From Candidatus Pacearchaeota archaeon CG10_big_fil_rev_8_21_14_0_10_32_14 (lineage in GTDB: Archaea > Nanobdellota > Nanobdellia > Pacearchaeales > GW2011-AR1): 6,108 bases of DNA. The stretch is taken from NCBI GenBank assembly GCA_002763085.1, contig PFCY01000003.1, positions 1-6,108 of the forward strand, read 5' to 3'. Every line of letters starts with the position of its first letter. The stretch's first letter is position 1. Below, piece by piece: positions 1-5,815 of this stretch. Position numbers and translations under genes: made by a program. Below the pieces are notes generated by a model, which worked only from the letters and a program-made list of their open reading frames with translations, had not been told where the DNA came from and did not search any database.

Positions 1-12
1 AACTAGCCCATT

Positions 13-86
13 TTTATAATCAATCGAGAAATAAATAATTTGCGGAAAGAAACTCACCCCATCTTGAAAGATGGAGATTTCTTTTT
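13..86 (+). promoter_or_regulatory. TATA-like box followed by hairpin and T-run
   Basis: A TATA-like TTTATAAT lies at 13-20. About 40 nt later comes a perfect 6-bp hairpin, CCATCT (59-64) / AGATGG (69-74), with a TGAA loop. It is extended by an imperfect outer stem, GAAACT (49-54) with AGATTTC (75-81, one bulged A), and followed by TTTTT at 82-86. The arrangement could be a very short transcription unit of about 45 nt starting near 41-45, the terminator of a gene lying before the window, or the end hairpin of an IS200/IS605-type element. The sequence shows the hairpin and the T-run; which reading is right cannot be told here. Confidence 0.35.
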
Positions 87-195
87 AGTTAATAGTTGCT
101 ATAATTGGATTCGGATTATGTTTTTTAGCGTTTATCGCTTATCCTTCTAATTTTTGAAGCCCAATTTAACTGCAGAACAATTTAGAACATAAATT
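87..195. other. intergenic spacer, no gene seen
   Basis: This A+T-rich stretch lies between the hairpin element and the promoter of the first gene. It holds a minor AGCG/CGCT inverted repeat around 127-139 and no convincing open frame, RNA gene or repeat. Confidence 0.5.
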
Positions 196-203
196 TTTAT
201 AAA
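196..203 (+). promoter_or_regulatory. TATA box of the gene at 224
   Basis: TTTATAAA is centred about 24 nt before the ATG at 224. With the usual archaeal distance from TATA box to start site, transcription would begin at or next to the start codon. No Shine-Dalgarno sequence precedes the ATG, which agrees with a leaderless mRNA. Confidence 0.65.
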
Positions 204-223
204 CCGAAAAAATTCATATTTTT

Positions 224-601
224 ATGAATCTCAAAAAATTATTACCCCAAACAAACTCTCTTCTTAAATTTGTATCTTCTTCAGATCCATCTCTTCCTCT
301 ATATGATAAACAAATAATCCAAAAAGCTATAAATTATATTTTATTTGTCGAAGAAATTGTTGAATCCGACTCTAGATATCCTTTTTCCCATCTTCCTTAT
401 CCTGAATTGATTCCTGGATCACATGGTTCAATTGATGTGTTATGGACCGGGAGATTTGGTGATGAAAGAAACCCTTACAGGTTACTGCTTAATGTATCTC
501 CCGAGGACAAAACCTCTTCTTTATGGTTGTTGACTTTAGATAAAAAATTTAAACCGCATAATATTTATCGAGACGAAAGACTTTTCAAAGTAAGTATTTA
601 A
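224..601 (+). CDS. hypothetical small soluble protein with a GSIDVLW motif
   Basis: This 125-residue protein was not recognised as a named family. It has no signal peptide and no membrane segment. The first half (about residues 25-48) looks helical. The second half looks like a small beta-rich domain around the motif ending GSHGSIDVLW (residues 65-74), followed by RLLLNVSPED (86-95). The pattern 'P-x(3)-P-x(2)-G-S-I-D-x(2)-W' loosely recalls a motif seen in short uncharacterised prokaryotic proteins that share a glycine-rich turn and a tryptophan strand; this is an impression, not an assignment. The start is supported by the TATA box about 24 nt upstream, so the transcript should be leaderless. 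The gene ends in TAA one base before the stop of the opposing GlnD-like gene, so the two are convergent and not in an operon. It is likely a real gene because of its promoter and ordinary composition, but the function is unknown. Confidence 0.6.
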   Translation: MNLKKLLPQTNSLLKFVSSSDPSLPLYDKQIIQKAINYILFVEEIVESDSRYPFSHLPYPELIPGSHGSIDVLWTGRFGDERNPYRLLLNVSPEDKTSSLWLLTLDKKFKPHNIYRDERLFKVSI

Positions 602-602
602 T

Positions 603-3140
603 TTATGATCTATTAAAATATCTGTCAAGAGTTCGTTTTAATTCTTCATCATCAATTCCAACACGAAGAAAAAAACTATCTGTTTTCTCACCATTAGAAT
701 GTGAGTAGGTTTTAAAGCCGGTTATATCTCCAACCTCCGATAGGATTCTTGTAAAGCTGTATAAAATTCCAGGTTTATCAATATTGAATCTTATTCCAAC
801 TTTATATTTTCCTCCTCCAAAATTATCAAGACTATATTTTGGGGATATATCTTTTATAATCTCTCTCGGATCATATTCTAATTCCTTCGCCTGCCCAACA
901 TTTTCTCTTAACTTCTCATCCAACCTGTCTAAGAATTTATTTACAATCTCTTCAGGAGTTTTTTTATCTACCTTGCCATATACTTTTTCTAATATCTTTT
1001 TCTTCAGGTCATCGGATGGTAAATTTATTTTTAAAAAATCCATAGATAATTCATAAGGTGGTTCTATGACATAACCCGACGCCTGTTTAATATCAATTCC
1101 ATGTTCGTAACAAGTTCCTGTAATTCTCCATAAGGATCCGGGATAATCTTGATACATCACAGCAAGTTCTAACCCCCCATCTTCAGTTGACTTAAAAACT
1201 ACTCTTGGCTTTTTTAACTCTTTATCTTTAAGAGCTTCCATAACATGTTTAATCCATGCGCCCACTTTATAAGGATCATTACATCTTTCTCCTCTAAAAA
1301 AACTATTGGGTATTTTTTCTAAAACCGCCCTTTCACTCTCATCATAATAAAATAAATTAAATGGAAGTTTATCTGATTTTTCTAAATAATTTTTCACATT
1401 ATCATGAAGCATCTTTAAACTTTGCCAATGCCTGCCTTCAAGTTTCTGTTTTTCACCAAAATCATAATGGGCGTATGTAAAAGAGAGCAGCATCTTTAGT
1501 TTATCTAAATCCCCAACTTCTTCAGCAACGCTTTCAATTGTTGGATCTTCGTTTACTAGCATCGTTCTCACAACGTCAACCAAAAATCTTTTATGATTAT
1601 TCATGAAAATCAGATCTGGAACATTTAGAAATTCGCTATTTTTATATAATTCTTGTAACATTGAATAAAATTCTTCCGTTGATTGCCCAGTTATTTTCGG
1701 GATATCCTGAGTTAAAAGATGAAATCTAAGTGTTGCTTTTTGTTCACAAGATAAAGTATCATACTGTTCCTTGAAAAATTTTCTTTGATTATCTCTTTGC
1801 GTTTCTTCTGAAACAGAATAATGGAATTCATCATCCAGTTTTTCAAGCCGTTCAATATTTCTTAAAGCTTTTTCTCCTCGAGTGATATGAAAATTTCTAT
1901 GATCCCTTTGATAGTGAGAAGTCTCAAGTTGCGGATATCCTGGAATAAATTTTCCCAAAACATCCATATCTTCAAAATCTCTTAATGTCTTATAAAGAGA
2001 GCCTTCTTCGTGAAATAATCTTAGAAAATCTTCCCTCGGTTCAACATATTTTTTTACATTCCTGACAAAAACTTGTTTGAGACTTCGGCTTAGTTGTAGC
2101 CCCTCTCTTTGAGATATTCCCATCGTTGTATAAAAAACTTCATTCGGATCCATAAGTACTGAATCAATATCGACCTTGAGTCCACTCTCTGTAAATTCAA
2201 TAAATTCGTTAACAGGCACTCCCCTCTCAAGTATCTGATGTCTGATTTCACTGACATAATTTCTTATTGACTTTCGACTATCTAACAATATTCTATGCGC
2301 ACTATCTCCCCCAAAATGTTCTTTGAATTCTAAAAAATCTTCATTCGTCATAAGATCACTAGATTTTTTTCTAAGAGAAAGCCAAGCTCTTAATTTATGT
2401 AAAACCCCTATTGAATCAACAAAGTCTTTAGGTAATCGACTATATACTCCAAGTGAAGGTTCAAAATGTTTAGATCCTTCAAGCCAAACGCTTGTCATAG
2501 CTTGTCTGAGCCCGCCAATTCCATACTTGACATCAAACCTTCCAACATTATTTACTTCTTCAGGATACTTCAAGATATTACTATCCAATTCTGCAAGTCT
2601 ATGTCTGATAAATCTATTAAGATTCATATTTTCTTTTAGTTTTTGTTTGACATCTTCATAAAAATCTTCATCTCCTAATAATAATCTCATATCCATCAGA
2701 GTGCAAAATCTCGTCGAATCCAATTGTGGGATCATTTCAAGAGAATGATAACCGACTTCAGAATGAAATAATCCTGCAGAAATAGCCGGCCTTAAATATT
2801 TACGAATTTCTAAATCTGTTTCACTATCTTCTTCAGCATGAAAATCAGTTAGGAATGTGATATCATTATCTGAATTTGGGGTAATCTCTTTTCTCCCATA
2901 ACTTCCACTTGCAACTAGAACAATTTTTCCTTGCTTGCTAACTCTTTTTATTAAATCAGCAAAATAAGATTTGACTATCTTATCTAAATCTTCCGAACGA
3001 TTTCTCACAATTTCCCATCCATTAAACAATGTCGGAGACAATATTTGTTCAACACCTGAATCAGAAAGCTCAGCAAACGCCCCTTTATAATCTCCACTTT
3101 CAATAAGTTTTTCTAAAGAAGTTTGTGTTTTCTGCAACAT
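603..3140 (-). CDS. GlnD-like nucleotidyltransferase with degenerate HD region and two ACT domains
   Basis: This 845-residue protein has the domain order of bacterial PII uridylyltransferase/uridylyl-removing enzyme (GlnD, usually about 850-950 residues). Residues about 60-160 form the nucleotidyltransferase domain: GSYGRKE at 79-85, catalytic pair D91 and D93 in SDNDITFL, and DMRLLLGD at 150-157. The GlnD linker follows, with GGLR at 209-212. The region 395-590 aligns with the HD hydrolase domain (FIPGYPQL, then FHIT, then EEVGDLDKLK at 540-549), but the expected metal ligands read K424, Q478-D479 and H558, so only one Asp remains. Two ACT domains follow: about 645-720 (YQDYPGSLWRITG) and 778-845 (IDKPGILYSFTRIL and NGEKTDSFFLRV). 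In GlnD the ACT domains sense glutamine, the first domain adds UMP to PII, and the HD domain removes it. Transferase activity is therefore plausible and removal is unlikely. No glnB, amtB or glnA gene is visible, so the substrate is unknown. The protein is soluble. The ATG at 3140 has TATA-like sequence 20-42 nt upstream. Confidence 0.85.
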   Translation of the reverse strand: MLQKTQTSLEKLIESGDYKGAFAELSDSGVEQILSPTLFNGWEIVRNRSEDLDKIVKSYFADLIKRVSKQGKIVLVASGSYGRKEITPNSDNDITFLTDFHAEEDSETDLEIRKYLRPAISAGLFHSEVGYHSLEMIPQLDSTRFCTLMDMRLLLGDEDFYEDVKQKLKENMNLNRFIRHRLAELDSNILKYPEEVNNVGRFDVKYGIGGLRQAMTSVWLEGSKHFEPSLGVYSRLPKDFVDSIGVLHKLRAWLSLRKKSSDLMTNEDFLEFKEHFGGDSAHRILLDSRKSIRNYVSEIRHQILERGVPVNEFIEFTESGLKVDIDSVLMDPNEVFYTTMGISQREGLQLSRSLKQVFVRNVKKYVEPREDFLRLFHEEGSLYKTLRDFEDMDVLGKFIPGYPQLETSHYQRDHRNFHITRGEKALRNIERLEKLDDEFHYSVSEETQRDNQRKFFKEQYDTLSCEQKATLRFHLLTQDIPKITGQSTEEFYSMLQELYKNSEFLNVPDLIFMNNHKRFLVDVVRTMLVNEDPTIESVAEEVGDLDKLKMLLSFTYAHYDFGEKQKLEGRHWQSLKMLHDNVKNYLEKSDKLPFNLFYYDESERAVLEKIPNSFFRGERCNDPYKVGAWIKHVMEALKDKELKKPRVVFKSTEDGGLELAVMYQDYPGSLWRITGTCYEHGIDIKQASGYVIEPPYELSMDFLKINLPSDDLKKKILEKVYGKVDKKTPEEIVNKFLDRLDEKLRENVGQAKELEYDPREIIKDISPKYSLDNFGGGKYKVGIRFNIDKPGILYSFTRILSEVGDITGFKTYSHSNGEKTDSFFLRVGIDDEELKRTLDRYFNRS

Positions 3141-3160
3141 AATCTTCGTAATTTTGAAGC

Positions 3161-3182
3161 TTTATTAAGTTTCTTGTTATAA
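3161..3182 (-). promoter_or_regulatory. candidate TATA boxes of the GlnD-like gene
   Basis: On the minus strand there are two candidates upstream of the ATG at 3140: TTAATAAA at 3161-3168 (centre about 25 nt upstream, giving a leaderless start as for its neighbours) and TTATAA at 3177-3182 (centre about 39 nt upstream, giving a leader of about 12 nt). The first fits the spacing used elsewhere in the window; the second is the better match to a TATA consensus. Confidence 0.4.
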
Positions 3183-3204
3183 TGAATATACCACTATATT
3201 CTTT

Positions 3205-3453
3205 CTATCTCTTAATTTTTCTTCTCAAACTTCTGCTTGCTACAATAGTTATAAATAAAAATGTAAAGAGAAGATAATCATTCCATAAGATAAGACTTAT
3301 TATCGATCCTATCATACAGACTAAAATTATTATTTTAAACCATATCTGACCATTTTTTAATTCCTCTTTGGTGAATTTTCCCAAAAAATTTCCGATAGGT
3401 ATTCCCAATATCAATATAAAAATCCCGATGTACAACTTCACCATCTCTTCCAT
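3205..3453 (-). CDS. small three-helix membrane protein, unknown function
   Basis: This is an 82-residue protein starting MEEMVKLYIG. It has three hydrophobic segments: about 6-24 (YIGIFILILGIPIGNFLGKF), 37-55 (WFKIIILVCMIGSIISLILW) and 58-73 (LLFTFLFITIVAS). Between the first two is a short charged loop, FTKEELKNGQ, and the C-terminus RSLRRKIKR is strongly basic, so it probably faces the cytoplasm. An in-frame ATG at 3525 would give 106 residues. I prefer the ATG at 3453 because a perfect TTTATAAA sits about 26 nt upstream of it, within the longer reading frame, and because the longer start would abut the opposing DTD2 start codon. The gene ends in TAG. It lies 64 nt upstream of the GlnD-like gene in the same direction, but that gene appears to have its own promoter. 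Short membrane proteins of this style are common in small-genome archaea; no function can be assigned. Confidence 0.65.
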   Translation of the reverse strand: MEEMVKLYIGIFILILGIPIGNFLGKFTKEELKNGQIWFKIIILVCMIGSIISLILWNDYLLFTFLFITIVASRSLRRKIKR

Positions 3454-3474
3454 AATTATATCAACCTTAAGTGT

Positions 3475-3482
3475 TTTATAAA
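3475..3482 (-). promoter_or_regulatory. TATA box of the small membrane protein
   Basis: The palindromic TTTATAAA is centred about 26 nt before the preferred ATG at 3453 on the minus strand. It decides the start of that gene, because it would lie inside the coding region if translation began at 3525. Confidence 0.6.
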
Positions 3483-3494
3483 TTTTCACAATAA

Positions 3495-3503
3495 TATTTA
3501 AAA
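3495..3503 (+). promoter_or_regulatory. TATA box of the DTD2 gene
   Basis: TATTTAAAA is centred about 27 nt before the ATG at 3526 and predicts a leaderless transcript. It lies only 12 nt from the oppositely directed TATA box at 3475-3482, so the two divergent promoters sit side by side and may compete for TBP/TFB. Confidence 0.55.
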
Positions 3504-3525
3504 TCCTCCATCTCCAAAAAAACAT

Positions 3526-4341
3526 ATGACATTCAAAAATTTCCTTATTGTAGCTTCAAAACTAGATAAAGCTGGAATAAATATAACTACTCAACTTTCA
3601 CAATACGGTGACTTCAAATATTATTTAGTCGATAAAGATATCACTCACACTCAAGATAAAGAAGATTTAGAAAAATTTTCTCAGTTTGATTTTATAATAT
3701 TCGCTTCAAAACATCAATCTAAAGAGGGCAGAAAAACACTTTCAATTCATATTCCAGGAAATTTTAGATCCGATTCACAGTTGCCGACGCACGGAGGCTT
3801 GCCCGGAAAAGTTTCAAAAACATCAGCTTTATTTTTAAAACAATCATTTATTAAATTAAAGAAAAATGTTGACTTGCATAAACTCAACGATTATACTTTA
3901 ACTTTAGAATGTACTCATCACGGTCCTTCAATCGATATTCCTTGCATGTTTATTGAGATCGGTTCTACAATCAATGAATGGGAAGATCGACGCGCCGGTT
4001 TTGTTATCGCAAAAACTATTTCAGACATAATAAATGAATATAAACACAATCCCTATCACGAAGTAGCAGTCGGATTAGGGGGTCCTCATTATTGTCCAAG
4101 TTTTAATAAACTCCAATTAGATTCAAATTTTGCGATAAGCCATATCATTTCGGAATATAATTTTCCCCTCACTGAAGAAATGTTAAAGGAGGCAATTTCA
4201 AAAACTTATGAAGAAGTTGACCTTATACTGCTGGACTGGAAAGGTCTTGGAAACGCCCAGAGCAGAGCCGATGTAAAAAAAATTTTAGATAAACTATATT
4301 TACGCTATGAAAAGACCTCGGATGTAAATAAAAAATCATAA
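3526..4341 (+). CDS. dtdA: D-aminoacyl-tRNA deacylase, archaeal type (DTD2)
   Basis: This 271-residue cytoplasmic enzyme hydrolyses the ester bond of D-amino acids mischarged onto tRNA, freeing the tRNA and keeping D-residues out of proteins. This type (DTD2, GEK1-like) is found in archaea and plants and is unrelated to bacterial DTD1. The family signatures are all visible in order: FASKHQSKEGRKTLSIHIPGN at 59-79 (split as FASKHQS and the LSIHIPGN strand), CTHHGPS at 129-135, FIEIGSTINEW at 142-152, GLGGPHYCPSF at 183-193, the ISHI segment at 204-207, and LLDWKGLGNAQSR at 235-247. Conserved His and Cys residues at H131, H132 and H188 lie where the family has its active-site and metal-binding cluster. 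The length is normal and nothing is missing. The start codon is the first Met and fits the leaderless promoter. The 3' end overlaps the stop of the convergent VTT gene by 6 bp. Confidence 0.94.
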   Translation: MTFKNFLIVASKLDKAGINITTQLSQYGDFKYYLVDKDITHTQDKEDLEKFSQFDFIIFASKHQSKEGRKTLSIHIPGNFRSDSQLPTHGGLPGKVSKTSALFLKQSFIKLKKNVDLHKLNDYTLTLECTHHGPSIDIPCMFIEIGSTINEWEDRRAGFVIAKTISDIINEYKHNPYHEVAVGLGGPHYCPSFNKLQLDSNFAISHIISEYNFPLTEEMLKEAISKTYEEVDLILLDWKGLGNAQSRADVKKILDKLYLRYEKTSDVNKKS

Positions 4342-5043
4342 TTTTTTAAAATCTTTATAAGCTTCTTTACTGAAAGACACGTAAATGATTTCCTTCAGAT
4401 GTTTTCTATAGATGATTAAAGGTATCACACTTATAAAAAACAATGCAACAGTTGAACCATAGATATATGATTTATTGTTCTCTGCAATTCCAAGCGTCAA
4501 TAACGCAACAAAGAAAAAATTAAGGAAGTTCGCTAATATGGTAGGAATAAAAAATTTCCAGAATTTTGTTTTAGTTATTCCGGCGACTACATGCGCAAGA
4601 TTAGAAGGAAAAAAATAAAATGCATTTAGGACCAATAAAAATCCAAAAGATTCTTTTTCAACAAGCCCTTTGACTATTTTAATTTTATCCCCTCTGATTC
4701 CAGTATAATCATTGACAAAATCTCTTCCAAGATATATGCTCAAATAGTATATAGTTAAAGCTCCAAGCACAATTCCGACGTAAGTATAAATCAGCGCATA
4801 ACCAAATGAGAATAAAAATATTCCGGGAATTAAAATCGTGGTGATAGGAAAAGTCGTTGATGCTGCAAATACCATCCAAGCGATATAAATAAATACCGAT
4901 GATAAATCATTATGCAGATCCTTCTTCTCAAAGATATTCCCCTTCACAATCTCTTTTGAAAAAATTACCACTAACAGAGATGCTACAATCATAAATATCA
5001 AAATCGCAAACTTAATTTTCTTTATTATATTCTTTTTCACCAT
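4336..5043 (-). CDS. VTT-domain (TVP38/TMEM64/DedA-like) membrane protein
   Basis: This 235-residue integral membrane protein shows the two-lobed pattern of the VTT (SNARE-associated Golgi) family. A first transmembrane helix spans about 9-29. The first core motif is FPITTILIPGIFLFSFGYAL (65-84), followed by a glycine-rich helix and YLGRDF (104-109). The second motif is NAFYFFPSNLAHVVAGITKT (140-159), followed by helices at about 163-187 and 194-212 and a basic, Lys-rich tail. Members of this family are linked to lipid scrambling or transport and membrane homeostasis, and the precise substrate is usually unknown. The Arg that often precedes the Pro of the second motif (RxxP) is not present; N140/A141 and F144-F145 stand there. 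The ATG at 5043 follows a TATA box by about 26 nt, so it is probably transcribed on its own although it lies just 43 nt after the DUF6498-like gene. It ends in TGA, overlapping the convergent DTD2 gene. Confidence 0.8.
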   Translation of the reverse strand: MVKKNIIKKIKFAILIFMIVASLLVVIFSKEIVKGNIFEKKDLHNDLSSVFIYIAWMVFAASTTFPITTILIPGIFLFSFGYALIYTYVGIVLGALTIYYLSIYLGRDFVNDYTGIRGDKIKIVKGLVEKESFGFLLVLNAFYFFPSNLAHVVAGITKTKFWKFFIPTILANFLNFFFVALLTLGIAENNKSYIYGSTVALFFISVIPLIIYRKHLKEIIYVSFSKEAYKDFKKL

Positions 5044-5065
5044 TTTTTATTAAATTAAAAAGATG

Positions 5066-5072
5066 TTATAAA
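5066..5072 (-). promoter_or_regulatory. TATA box of the VTT gene
   Basis: On the minus strand TTTATAA is centred about 26 nt upstream of the ATG at 5043. It predicts a leaderless mRNA and an independent promoter in the short gap after the upstream membrane protein gene. Confidence 0.6.
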
Positions 5073-5086
5073 TGTGATTATTTCTC

Positions 5087-5812
5087 CTAAACTTTATGAA
5101 CATAATTATGGGTTGCTCCATCGACAATAGTTTTTATTAATAGAAAGATTATTATTAGACCTTGATTGAAAATAGCATTAAATATCATGTTATTATCAGT
5201 TAAATTTAAGAATAAAAATACAAAAGGCAATAATATCGACAATCCTCCACCAATTATTATTATTAAGTGTAATGGAATGATCCGATAATATGGTTCTTTT
5301 AATATTTCAATAAATTTATCATATTTAATATTAGATATATCGCTCCTAAAATTAATAATAAAAGAAGCAAAGTGATTTATGATGAGAATAACTATTGGAA
5401 TCAAATTAAGAAATATTATTTCTTTAGAGAGAGTTATTCTTAAAAATAACTTGTAAATAAAAAGAAATATTGCAAATGTGATAAATATTCCAATGATGTA
5501 ACTGAATTTTCCAGTATACTGTTTCACATTTTTTGATTTATTTATTTTATCTTGAACTTCAACTATAAACTGATAATTATTAATGGGAATAAATAAAATT
5601 TTCAGGCAAATAAAGATTAAAATTATCCAACTCTAAATCCAATAAATAAAAATTATATCTCTAAATTCAAGTTTATTGTAAATTATAAATCCAATAATAA
5701 TCAAGTTTGTGATAAATAATAAAATTCCGGATGGCTCTTTAAGAGAATTCAGAAATGGTTTCCATATTAGTATCTTATTTTCATCTTCATCATCACCTTT
5801 CCTCGATACCAT
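5087..5812 (-). pseudogene. multi-pass membrane protein, DUF6498-like, interrupted by one in-frame TAG
   Basis: A simple ORF call would give only the C-terminal 146 residues from a GTG at 5527. Reading upstream in the same frame, 36 sense codons (5632-5525) run back to a TAG at 5633-5635, and 59 more sense codons reach an ATG at 5810-5812, with no other stop or frameshift. The restored frame has 241 codons, with TAG as codon 60. The N-terminus begins MVSRKGDDEDENK and is followed by helices at about 28-45 and 53-75. The TAG lies inside the second (IIFIYWI-stop-SWIILIFICLK). Further helices lie at about 103-122, 130-155, 176-203 and 212-230. The C-terminal pattern YYRIIPLHLIIIIGGG (175-190) and LLIKTIVDGATH (224-235) resembles DUF6498. 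In that family, as I recall it, the motif around the TAG reads YW-x-E, so TAG may be a single-base change from GAG. A nonsense mutation, an assembly error, or readthrough are all possible. The normal stop is also TAG. The start is 3 nt after the tRNA gene. Confidence 0.72.
5633..5635 (-). other. internal TAG codon in the DUF6498-like frame
   Basis: The minus-strand codon 60 of the reading frame 5812 to 5087 is TAG, flanked by TGG ATT before and AGT TGG after. It is the only stop between the ATG and the natural end. TAG also ends this gene (5087-5089) and the gene at 3205, so ordinary termination at TAG is the default expectation in this organism. Confidence 0.8.
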
Positions 5813-5815
5813 AAA

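Noticed and set aside
784..1056. Open frame on the plus strand opposite the GlnD-like gene
   Set aside because: It lies entirely antisense to the second ACT domain and the segment between the two ACT domains, has no promoter, and reads as low-complexity Ser/Phe-rich sequence.
2323..2661. Open frame on the plus strand opposite the N-terminal part of the GlnD-like gene
   Set aside because: It is antisense to conserved GlnD linker sequence, with no promoter and no recognisable domain.
3454..3525. N-terminal extension of the small membrane protein to an ATG at 3525
   Set aside because: The best TATA box lies within it, it abuts the divergent DTD2 start, and the shorter start fits the leaderless rule.
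5633..5635. TAG read as pyrrolysine
   Set aside because: TAG is also the apparent natural stop of the genes at 3205 and 5087. The site may have been Glu, and nothing else in the window points to pyrrolysine use. It is kept only as a checkable alternative.
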